DNA of 64,000 nucleotides, from the NCBI RefSeq assembly GCF_029168945.1, contig NC_083608.1:18060136-18124135 (forward strand). The letters are read 5' to 3'. Numbering within the stretch: position 1 is the first letter of the stretch; each line of letters opens with the position of its first letter. Positions 12,198-23,100 of this stretch are shown piece by piece. The position numbers and the translations under genes are program-made. The notes under the pieces were generated by a model. The model saw nothing but the letters and a program-made list of their open reading frames with translations, had not been told where the DNA came from and made no database searches. The stretch is from Cannabis sativa (taxonomy: Eukaryota > Streptophyta > Magnoliopsida > Rosales > Cannabaceae).

Positions 12198-13236
12198 GGG
12201 CATTTTACAATTTTGTATACATTACTTTAATTAATTACAAAATATGTAAAAAAAACTTATTATCATTTTCTCATACATTTTTATATATAACTAAAAACTT
12301 TTTTCAATTTTTTTTATAATATATATATATAGTAATAATTATTAATTATTATATATATGGTAATATTGATTATGTTTAATTACAATTATAATAAACATAC
12401 CAATAATATAAAATATTTAATATATGTATTTATTTTATTTTCTATTAATTAAACATCCTAATTTAATAAAAAAAAATAATAATATTTACATAGGTTTATT
12501 ATATCACTCTATGTGTGTTATGTTTATTTTCTAGTAATTTTTTAAAAAATAAATATACATATAAAAAAATTATTTATCTTTATGTTTGCTTATTTATTTT
12601 TTGATGTAAGAATTATATTTCAATAGAAAATTCGTTCACTAACTCATTAAAAAATAATCAATATATATAAATAATAGAAAAAAAAAATATACTTATTTTA
12701 GTATAGTATAAATTGGCTATGTCTATTTTTATGTTTACAATTATAATAAACATACTAACAATATAAAATACTTTGTATATATATGTTTATTTTGTTTTCT
12801 ATCTATTAAACATACTAATTAATAAACAAAATAATAATACTCACATATGTTTATTATATCACTCTATGTGTCATGTTTATTTTTAATAATTTTAAGTATT
12901 GATTTATATTTATATACATTAGTGTTTACAATTTTGATATTGTATTTTATTAAAAAAAATTCTTATTAAATTATAATAATTCATACTAAAATAGATAATA
13001 AACATTTATCTTTTAATAAAAAAAATATTTAATTTGTTTATTTTTATAAAACTGTTTAATTAATTTTACAAAATTATTTATTTTGAGTTTTAATAAACAC
13101 ATTTTATTATTTAATGATTAAAATGTATGGTTTCATGTAATAAGTTTTCAAAATGTATAAGTTTTTGAAATAATTTTTTTTTGTACATTTTTTGTAATTA
13201 TGTTGTTTTTGTTGTACATTTATGAAAAAAAAACCC
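12198..13236. mobile_element. Mutator-like non-autonomous foldback element with 9-bp TSD
   Basis: An exact 9-bp direct repeat, TTTTGAGTT, flanks the element at 12189-12197 and 13237-13245, the target-site length of Mutator-superfamily elements. The ends are GGGCATTTTACAATTTTG and, on the reverse strand, GGGTTTTTTTTTCATAAATG, followed by diverged inverted similarity (TTACAAAATATGTA with TTACAAAAAATGTAC). The interior has two diverged direct copies, around 12372-12545 and 12731-12905, sharing TTATATCACTCTATGTGT. There is no ORF. The TSD gives strong support for one insertion. The superfamily name is inferred from TSD length. Confidence 0.75.
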
Positions 13237-13245
13237 TTTTGAGTT

Positions 13246-15117
13246 CATATTCGTCCATAACGGGTTGATATTGTAAGGTCAATATGGGAATTAACGTCTA
13301 TTTAGCTCGAGAATAGGCTGTCACAAGGCAATAAAATCAACTCGAGTTCACTAATATACGTACTGTGCTTTTAAAGAGCATTTATGAGAACATTCTATAT
13401 TTAGTTATGTTAGAGTCTTTCACATTCTCACATTGCTGTGAAAATATAATAACATATATAAAATTTATGAATTACTCTTCTCATGATTGTTAATTAATTT
13501 TAACATAGAGAGTCCCATGCATCATATATTTCTAACAAACCCTGATCATCAAGCTATGATCAAGAACAACTCTAGACAGGGCAAAAGTAACATTGCTTAG
13601 GTGGATTTAACCTCTAAGCCACATAAGAAATCCTATTGTGTGTTAATTATAAGGTTTTACCAAATTTGAGTTTTCATTATTATTTTTAGTTGATGAGAAA
13701 CCATGCTATTGGAATTAAATCCAACTAAAACTGTCCTAACCATAAATCAATTACAAGATATTAGAAACAACTTGCACAATTAACATACTTATAAAATAGT
13801 TACATCAAGATTCTAATAGAAAAAATACAAAATAGACTAAAGTATTTACCTGCCAGCTCGCCAATCCAGACATCTTCATTTCACATTGCTCCACTTTTAT
13901 AGATAGATGCTCATGGTTTTAGTTTCTATCTAGATCTGAAGACTAGAGAGAGAGATCATGTAATTGCCCTGAGTTCAAAGATAAGAACTCAGAGTTGGGA
14001 AAAAGTGAGATTATGAAAAGTTGAGAGAAAATAAAGAGAGGACTTGAGTAAGAAAGAAGGAGAAACAGAGCTGAGAGTTATCGAGACTTACCAGTTGAAT
14101 TTGTAGCTGGAAGCTCCATCAATTTGTACTGGATCTTGATTGAAATTAGTGCAAGGACCATACTCATTCCTGAGGCGAGCTCAAAGAGGAAGTATCCCAT
14201 CAACTCAGGGGGAACCTCTATAAAACTCTGTGTTTGATTCTCTTCTTCCTTACTGATCAATTTTCTTTCTTTTAATTTTGGTAAAGTTAGAATTTCTTGA
14301 GTAACTGTTGTGTGTTTGTTTCTAATAGTAAATCAAAAGTGATACGGGGACATTTTTGGTACATTTGTTGGTTTGTTAAAAGGTCGAATTTGACCTTGTG
14401 ATCTATGTGTTAGAGTTGACTTGAGTAGGGACATTCTAGGAATTCCCAACACATGCTAACACATTGCAAGATTCTTGTCGAAGTTAAAAGAGGATAAAAA
14501 GCTGGCCACCCGCTTGGAACCAAGGCCTAGGCCAACCAGGGTTCCGAAGCCTTAAGAGGGTCGGCCAGGGTCCCATGACCCAGCCAAGAATCAGCCAGGG
14601 TCACCAAACCCAGGCATACAAGCTCTAATTTTGTAGGGTGAAACCCTTGGGCTAGCCAACTCCAATGATTAATAAGTCCTAGGACTGGCCAAGTCTCAAG
14701 CAAGACCCCTAGGGTCGACCAGGGTTAGTTTTGAATCGAAATTAATGTGTGTTCTTTCAAAGCTCGAATATCTGCCTCGTATTCTTTATGTCTCAAAGAG
14801 TCAAGAATCACAATGAAGGCCAAAATTGAATCTTTTCCAATCAAGAAATCACACATTATACATTCTAAAACTGTCATATGGATCAAAATACCAAAAAGAT
14901 TACAATCTAACGTGAGAATCAAAAAGTTTTCAGAAAAGAAAGATGCCAAAGAAGAGATGATGAGGCATATTAGGTGCGAGAAGATCAAAGATCTAAAAGC
15001 ATGCCATGCAAAAAGCCAATACTTGGCTAGACAAGGCTGCTCAACAGAGGATACTATAAGCAAGATGAGAGTTGGAAAGTCCCTATCCAACTAGATGTTC
15101 GAACAGAGACTTGGGGG
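13246..15117 (+). mobile_element. degenerate 3' internal part of a Ty3/gypsy (Tat/Ogre-like) element
   Basis: No intact protein domain is present. The assignment rests on the right end: a polypurine tract (TTGGGGGGCAAA, completed across the later copia insertion) lies directly before an LTR beginning TGCTATCCC, as in Tat/Ogre-type elements. The stretch 14500-14720 is rich in GGCCAACC/GGTCGGCC-type motifs, like the LTR at 17040-17480. The left boundary is unclear, and 13246-13850 may be unrelated intergenic DNA. ORFs at 14725-15094 on both strands have no recognisable domain. Confidence 0.4.
14078..14260 (-). other. possible isolated exon, unidentified
   Basis: On the minus strand an ATG-initiated stretch of about 57 codons (contains FIEVPPELMGYFLFELASG) runs into a strong donor (ACTG/GTAAGTC, near 14091). 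No acceptor, second exon or family was recognised. It may be a captured gene fragment in the surrounding retroelement or a chance ORF. Confidence 0.2.
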
Positions 15118-15122
15118 GCAAA

Positions 15123-16861
15123 TATTGGGTTTTATGCCCTAAATAAAACTCATTTCAATATAATCAGATTTACTTATTAATATAGATCAGAAATAACATT
15201 TAATGTTCCATGGTTCACATGATTTATTTCATGATTATATGTACATAATGTATGAATTCTATTTAAGTCCAGAACATATCAATTTGTTAATGATTATAAT
15301 GTTATCAACATAGTGGAATATAATCTTAATTATATGTTCGAAAGTTTATTCCCTGATTTGTCAGAACACTGGATTTAGACTGACATGGTATAATCAGCGA
15401 TAGGTATTCTTACACCTTGGATAAGTGTTATGTCCTTTCTAGGACATTGGCAAAGTTTACCAGCATCGGATGTATGGAGTATACATCGGAAAGGACCGAT
15501 ATTGAACTTTGATTAGATATATTAAAATTTACCGTAATATCTATTCAATTCAATATCACATGTTGATCCTAGATCAAATGATCTTAATCCTGATATGTTT
15601 AGGTTCGATCTCAAGAGTATTATACATGTTCTTTGATTTGTTAGTTAAGCCTACTTTTGGGTCAGGGTGATACGTACATTTTGGGAACATGATAGTATAA
15701 TTGAGTGGGAGCGCTATCATAAATATGGAATCTATAACTTCTATAAGGATTTAGAAGTGAAACGATGATCTCCTTCGAGCTTGGCTAAACAGAGATAAAT
15801 GGTGGAGATCTCATTTCACTTCGTTGAAATATCATTTATACGGAGCTAAGTGTTTTAAGGATAAAATACATTGAAGGTGTAACGGTAACTTAGTGCCTAT
15901 TCAATGTAGATCATCTATTAGAGGATCATTGATCAAATTAGGATTATAACAATTGATAACTAATGACGTGTCTATATCGTGGAACATATAGAGCGTTGTA
16001 TATACTGAGAGTGCAATTCTAAGTTCTATGCGTGGATTCAACGAAGAATTAATAAGTCAGTGAATTTAAGATATAAATTCTTGATCTGCTTATTGGAAGC
16101 TCGGATATATAGACCCATGGTCCCCATACTAGTTGAGACCATACTACTTGTAAGACTCAGTTAATTGATTTTGATTAATCAATTATAATTCTAAAGTTAG
16201 ACTATGTCTAGTTTATGAATTTTCACTAAGCAAGGGCGAAATTGTAAGGAAAAAAGATTCTAGGTTTATTTATTAATTAAGAGACTTTATATGTCTAATT
16301 AATAAATATATTAAATGACAATATTATTTAATAATTAATTTTAGTTGTTAAATAATTAGAATTGGCATTTAAATGGTTGAATTTGAAAATTAGCGTTTTT
16401 GAGAAAATGAGATGCAGAAATGATAAAACAGCAAAATTGCATTAGTGAAGAAAGACATTCAACAAGAAGGAGTTTCAACATTAAAGGAAGGAGAGAAAGA
16501 GATCCAGGTTCAGATCTTGATAATACTCTGCGACAGAAAGGATACAAGGGTTAGAGATCTGAACGGAAGGAGACATAATATTCCGCTGCACCCAATATCT
16601 AAGATCCTGGTAAATAATTTCCAACATCAGCATCAAAGGAAGGAGAGAAAGAGATCCAGGTTCAGATATTGATTATACTCTGCTACAGAAAGGAATCAAG
16701 GGCTAGAGATCTGAACGGAATGAGTCATTATATTCCGCTGCACCCAATGTAAGGTTTTCTTAAACTCTTATGTGTTTATTTCATTGTTTTAGAATTCATA
16801 TTAGGATGTTAATGAAACATACTTGTTAGTAAATCTAGATCCTGGTAAAATATATCCAACA
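15123..16861 (+). mobile_element. solo LTR of the long-LTR copia family
   Basis: It begins TATTGGGTTTTATGCCC (the first TG mutated to TA) and ends GGTAAAATATATCCAACA, matching the termini of the LTRs at 17929-35729. A perfect 5-bp duplication, GCAAA, flanks it at 15118-15122 and 16862-16866. No internal region is present, so it is a solo LTR left by LTR-LTR recombination. Near its 3' end about 152 bp is tandemly duplicated (16483-16634 and 16635 onward). The first copy jumps to a complete LTR end, TTTCCAACA, at 16620-16628. The insertion interrupts the junction of a gypsy polypurine tract and LTR. Confidence 0.88.
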
Positions 16862-16866
16862 GCAAA

Positions 16867-17928
16867 TGCTATCCCAAATTTTGTCCACCTGGCGTGACAC
16901 AACCACGTAAACCAAGACAGAGCACATGTAGAATATAACCTTGCCAATAGCAAGATAAAGTCTCCTTACAAGGTATGGTAAACTGTCAAGTAGCAAGAGA
17001 AAAGAATTAAGCAAGCTATCAGGGAGCTGTACCATCATGTTTGGTTGGCCAAGGGGAGTTTATAGGCCAGCTAAGATGAGCTTGTATGGTCGGCCAGTGT
17101 TAGAGCACAAACTGGTCGACCAAAAGGTGACTCTCATACCAACAACGGGTCCATTCAAGCAAGGAAGCCTGACCTCTACAAGGAAAATATGTACAAAGGT
17201 TAGCCTCCATCTCCAAAGGCTGGCCTCCATCTCCAAAGGTTGGCCTCCATCTCTAAAGGCTGACTTCCTCTTGCTAAAGCTGGTAGGAACATGACCTGCA
17301 AGATCCTGACAGACACATGGACGACCAGACCTTGGCAGGCACATGGCCGGCCAGTCCCTGGCAGGAGCATGGCCAACCAGACCTCAACCTACAGACATTG
17401 TATGGACAGCTAGCCTCCATCCTAGGTGCATGGCCGACCGGCTTTTCCTTGGCAGGACATTAATGCACAACCCTCATTCGTGGATAGCAAGTCAAGCAAC
17501 AGATTGGGCCTTAACATCCCACAAAATAGAGGGGAAATATATATTTTTAAGGGGAAATTTAGTCATTTGTATTTATTAATTAAATATGTAAACAATAACT
17601 TTATTTTACCTATTTCTAAGGATATTAGGCATGTAAGCTCTACTATGTAAAGAGCATTAGCCTATCTCTAAAACCATAAGTCATTAACCTCTAAGCTCCC
17701 TAAGCTCTCTTCTTTAAGTTTAAAACCCTAATCTTTGCTCCTCCTCTTTTCTACACGCACAAAGGGCCCCCCCTCTTTCTCACACACGCCTCCAAGGCTT
17801 TCTCTCTCATTAAAGACTTGCCTATTGATTTATTCACTGTAATCTTAAGAGAGCTACTTCAAATCACACCACTATAGTGATCTGAGTAGTATTATCTCTC
17901 AGTATCAATACAATCAAAAGGGGAGTAG
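16867..17928 (+). mobile_element. gypsy (Tat/Ogre-like) 3' LTR, left part
   Basis: It starts TGCTATCCC, directly after the polypurine tract split by the solo LTR insertion. It contains GGCC-rich motifs, tandem repeats at 17195-17385, and a pyrimidine-rich leader with CTCTCTC runs. Joining the part left of 17928 to 35735 restores GGGGAGTAGGTCATTACC...AAAGGGGTCAAACC. I recall this motif combination from the R/U5 end of Tat/Ogre-type LTRs. The LTR is interrupted by the copia complex at 17929-35729. Confidence 0.55.
17195..17274. repeat. 20-bp tandem repeat, four copies
   Basis: Four units of AAAGGYTGGCCTCCATCTCC with a few substitutions begin at 17195, 17215, 17235 and 17255. They sit in the U3 part of the gypsy LTR. 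A second irregular repeat follows (about 17285-17390), with CATGGCCGGCCAG-like cores spaced about 26 bp apart. Confidence 0.85.
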
Positions 17929-18288
17929 TGTTGGGTTTTATGCCCTAAATAAAACTCATTTCAATATAATCAGATTTACTTATTAATATAGATCAGAAAT
18001 AACATTTAATGTTGCATGGTTCACATGATTTATTTCATGATTATATGTACATAATGTATAAATTCATCTAAAACCCTTTTCACATACTTGATCCTGTTTA
18101 TTGTGCCGTCAACACATTGGAAAGTAAACATGACTATGTGAATAAAGTTTCCTAGATTTATCAGACACAGGGTTTTACTGATATGATAATCTACAACAGA
18201 GTTTACTTGCATTTGGAGAAGTGCTATGTTCTTTCCAAAGCATTGGTTAAAGTAAAGCTCAGGTTGGATGCATGGAGTATGCATCGGA
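17929..18288 (+). repeat. truncated 5' LTR of the outer copia element
   Basis: It matches the first about 360 bp of the LTR at 33838 with only a few differences. It stops at GCATCGGA, where the minus-strand element begins with TGTTGGAAATTATT. TCGGA (18284-18288) is the expected left copy of that element's 5-bp target duplication. The rest of this LTR is missing from the window. Confidence 0.88.
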
Positions 18289-20183
18289 TGTTGGAAATTA
18301 TTTTACCAGGATCTTAGATCTACTCACAAGTATGTTTATTAACACCCTAAATATGAACTTTCTAAAACGATGAAATAAACACATATAAAGTTTAGGAAAC
18401 CTTACATTGGGTGCAGCGGAATTAAATGACTCATTCCGTTCAGATATCTAGCCCATGATTCCTTTCTGTAGCAGAGCATTATCAATATCTGAACCTGGAT
18501 CTCTTTCTCTGAATCTTTGATGCTGAAACTCCTTTTGCTGAATGTCTTTCTTCACGATCTTCCTCACTATGATTGAGGTATCACTTGCTGTGTGTGGGCA
18601 CTACTCATACACTAAGGATTTCGAAATTTAAGGAAGAAGAAAGAGAGAGTGGGTTCGGCCAAAGATAGGGAGAGAGAAGGCTCAGGTTTTTCTGATTCAG
18701 AAAGTGTCAGAAGAAAAGTGTGTATTTTCCTGAAGCCTTCACTATCTATTTATAGCATTCCACTAGGGTTAGGTTTGAATTATTTGGCATTAAAATAATG
18801 AAAATATCAGAGGGAAAACCCTACAAAAGTGGTCGGCCATGCAAGGTGGAATTGGGCCTCACTTTTTGCAATTTTGCAGTTTTATCTTTTCTGCATCTGA
18901 TTTTCTCAAAAACGCCAATTTTCTAATTCAACCATTTAAATGCCAAATCTAACTATTTAATAACTATAAATAATTATTAAATAATATTGTCATTTATCAT
19001 ATTTATTAATTGAACCATACAAAGTATCATAATTAACAAATATGCCCCTATAAACTCTTTCTTTACAATTTCACCCTTACTTAGTGAAAAATTCACAAAT
19101 AGACATAGTCTAATTTGAGAATTATAATTGATTAATCAAAACCAATTACATGAGTCTTACAAGCAATATTATCTCAACTAGTGGGAGGACCATGGGTCTA
19201 TATAACCGAGCTTCCAATAAGTAGATCAAGAATTTAGGACTAAAATTCACTGACTTATTAATTCTTCGTTGAATCCACGCATAGAACTTAGAATTGCACT
19301 CTCAGTATATAGAATGCTCTATATGTTCCACCATATAGACACATCATTAGTTATCCATTGTTATAATCCTAATGTGATCAATGATCCTCTATATGAATGA
19401 TCTACACTGTAAAGGGATTAAATTACCGTTACACCCTACAATGTATTTATTCCTTAAAACACTTAACCCCGTATAAATGATATTTCAGCTTATGTGAAAT
19501 GAGTACTCCACCATTTATGTTCGTTTGGTCAAGCTCGAAGGAGATCATCCTTTGCTTACTATTCGCCAGATAGAAGCTATAGATTCCATGTTTATGCTAG
19601 CGCTCCCACTCAATTGCACTACCGTGTTCCCAAAATGTACGTATCACCCTGACCTAAAAGTAGGCTTAACTAACAAATCAAAGAACACGAATAGCCTTTC
19701 AAGATTGAGGCTAATCATATCAGGATTAAGATCATTTGATCTAGGATCAACTGGGCGATATTGACTTGAATAGATATTACGGTAAGTTTAATAAATCTAA
19801 GTCAAAGTTCAATATCGGTCCCTTCCGATGCATACTCCATGCATCCAACCTGAGCTTTACTTTAGCCAATGCTCTGGAAAGAACATAGCATTTCTCCAAA
19901 TGCAAGTAAACTCTGTTGTAGATTATCATATCAGTAAAACCCTATGTCTGATAAATCTAGGAAACTTTATTCACATAGTCATGTTTACTTTCCAATGTGT
20001 TGACGACACAATAAACAGGATCAAGTATGTGAAAAGGGTTTCAGATGAATTTATACATTATGTACATATAATCATGAAATAAATCATGTTAACCATGCAA
20101 CATTAAATGTTATTTCTGATCTATATTAATAAGTAAATCTGATTATATTGAAATGAGTTTTATTTAGGGCATAAAACCCAACA
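18289..20183 (-). repeat. 3' LTR of the minus-strand copia element
   Basis: 1895 bp, TGTTGGAAATTATTTTACC to GGGCATAAAACCCAACA as read on +. ORFs of 79 and 84 codons inside it recur in every LTR copy and are LTR sequence, not genes. Confidence 0.9.
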
Positions 20184-23100
20184 AACTCCCACTTGCACTA
20201 ATATAAAATAAAAAGTGCGTTTCAAATAATCTCAACACCTTGATATACAAATCAAGTGTAGTAGTAGTAAACTCCTCGTAATAGGATCTGAAAGGTTGAA
20301 TTAACCACAACCTTTTCTCCACCATTACTCTTCCTTTAATCACAAAATCATTGATAATGTGAAATTCCTCTCTATATGTTTACTCTCTTGGGATACTGGA
20401 TTCTATACCTTTGGCAACTACTTTTGGTTAATCAGGAAATTAACACTAGTAGTTTAAGGCAATTTGGAATGGTGCCAAAGATGTATAGAACTTTCCTTAG
20501 ACTGAATAAGTACCTTTCCTGTAGCTTTAACATTCAGTCCCTCTCTGGTAGACCTAGAGAATTCAGATAGGTTTTTACACTTCTCCAAAATCACTATTCC
20601 ACCCCCAGAGTAACCACCATCTTATCAGAAAGATTTACTAGCACAAAGGCAAATTTCGAAATCTGATATGGTGTAGTTTAAGAGTTTTAAACACACCCTT
20701 ATAGACTAACATATAGTTCCTCTTCTTTATCTTAAGATTTACTTGATTGTCTTCCAATGTTCTTCTCCTGGATTAATCTGATACCTACTCATTACTCCCA
20801 CTCAACAGCAAGTGTCTGGTCTAAGGCATACAAAAGCATATCTAAGACCTCTCACTGTTGATTTAAGAAATTCTTTCATGGATTTATCTTTTCTGGAATA
20901 GTTGAGACTTTTCCTTAGATAAATAAAATCTATACCTAAGAAGTTGTGAAGCTTCTATCGATTGCCATTAGAAAGAAAATGCTTCAGCATCTTGCTAAAA
21001 TAAGTTGCTTGCATTAGAGTAAGTAATTACCAGGTATACCACAAGCCATAGGTTTAGATAAACTCAAACCTATAATACTAGGAACAGGAAGTTTTATTAA
21101 GTCCATTGAATGGACTTATAAACAAAAATTTCCTTTTATGTCCTTGTAATAGAAAACTTTAGGTTACTCCATGTGAATGGATTAAACCATAGTTCTATTG
21201 GCTTTCTTCTTAGTTTCTTATCTTGACAATCCATTACTTGTTTAAACTCACAATGGATTTTAATCACTAGTGTCTCCCAAGTCATAAGAAGGTGAGTTCC
21301 TAGAAACTCTCCCACTACGACAAGGTACCTTGAATTATGTCTAAGAAAATGGTATTAACCTCTTTGGTTGTGACAAGACAACAGAGGCAGTGGGATCATC
21401 ATATGTTATATAAGATGATAGAACACTTTTGGAATCAAGAAAAATATCTCCTTTATTTGCTACTTGTTTTCAAACTAAGTCATTATCTTAGAAAAGTAGT
21501 ATTTGTTTGAACAAACACTTTCTTATCTATTGACAATGGGATGGTCCACCCCTAATCACTTAGAATAGCTAAGAAACCATGGTTAACAGTTCTAGCTTTT
21601 CTTAAGATTTTGATTAGGTCATCCATGAATCTAGTAATGATTTACATTAAGTATACAACCATTACATCATTCTGAAATTGTATTACCATAGAAGGAATTA
21701 GGCAACGACTAGTAACTAATCATCAACATGCAACTCGAAATTTCTGGGGAGGTAAGTTTGGATATAATTCAAAAATCAATTTAATGATCTTTGAACTGCA
21801 TATCTACTAACTATTTCTCCACCCCTATCAGTTCGCAAGATCTTTAACCACTTACCTTAATGGTTTTAACCATTGCTAGAAATTAATGAAATTTTTCAAA
21901 CATTTCAAATTTCTTGCTAAAAGGTATAATCTAGAGTGATCGTTTTAAGAATACAACAAAAATCTCATGTCCACCCCTGAATGTACATCCATCTGCGAAT
22001 GAGATGAACTACTTTCAGTGGATATATGCATATTAACTCTTTGCAGAGATTGATCTTGTCAAACTCACTATGAACAAGATACAAATGACATAGATTAAAA
22101 ACATGTGGTAGTGTCTTTTGATGACTTAGATTTAGTTACATCAAAGAATTCTTAGAATAGTGCAAGTGGATCCTGGTCACAGAATACCTAACTTATATTC
22201 CATACAGTTTGAATCCATTAATAGAAGATGGATATTGAACACTTGGAAAGTGTAACTATATTGCTTTTGGAATTAGAAATATATGAAAATTTCTGTTTGG
22301 AATCTAAAATTAAAGTCAAAGACTTAAATTTATACCAAATATAATGAGTAATTCTATCTTGGACCACCACTACTAATTTAATTCTAAGTCTGATTTGCCC
22401 ATACAAGTAGGAGATTTCTAAGATTGAGGATTTATATCATTTGGGAATAGAATTTCGGGATTATAATCATATGCGTCATTTAATTTCTTAAGAGAAAATA
22501 TAGAATGACATAAAATGATTTATAGACCATTCATCCAATGATATGTTATTGAGCTAATTCGAAATGAATAAGCTAAGAGGAATTAGGATAATTTCGTTTA
22601 TAAATAAGAATCCAACGATGCTTTGATTAGCGAAAGACAAAGTAATCTTATTTATGTAATCTTCTTGTTTCATATTGTAAAAATACTAGTCTAAGGTGTC
22701 ATCAATTGATGAACAGCTAGATGTTGCATATACAATATTTATCTTTCGAGATCTTACACTATTATGTATGTTTAATGGTGAAAATCCATTAGGGATTTAT
22801 CTCATTAGATAAACAAACATGTTAGACCAACAATGAAGATTCGAAATTAAACTACAATTTAATAACAGAAATTAACATGGTTCAGTATAAATTCATACAC
22901 AATTCAGAAATTATAAACATATAGCAAGTAGGAATGACAAGTGAAAATACTAAAACTTACAATCCTAAATAATTTCCAAGGTTTTCAACAAACTGATATC
23001 AGTGTCCCGTTTAGGCGAGAGTCAAAGCTACCATTCATTGAATAGAGTTGTCAGCTCGTCTAAAATGTTAAACATTCTAGCAACCTTTTATTCGATCAAG

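Noticed and set aside
14725..15094. Overlapping 115- and 121-codon ORFs on opposite strands
   Set aside because: No domain. They lie in the degenerate gypsy 3' region just before the polypurine tract, where non-coding sequence is expected.
19525..20082. ORFs of 79 and 84 codons repeated at 18.0, 19.5-20.1, 27.7-28.3 and 33.9-34.5 kb
   Set aside because: Their conservation is simply that of the copia LTR copies. They are on varying strands relative to the window, lack any domain and lie in non-coding LTR.
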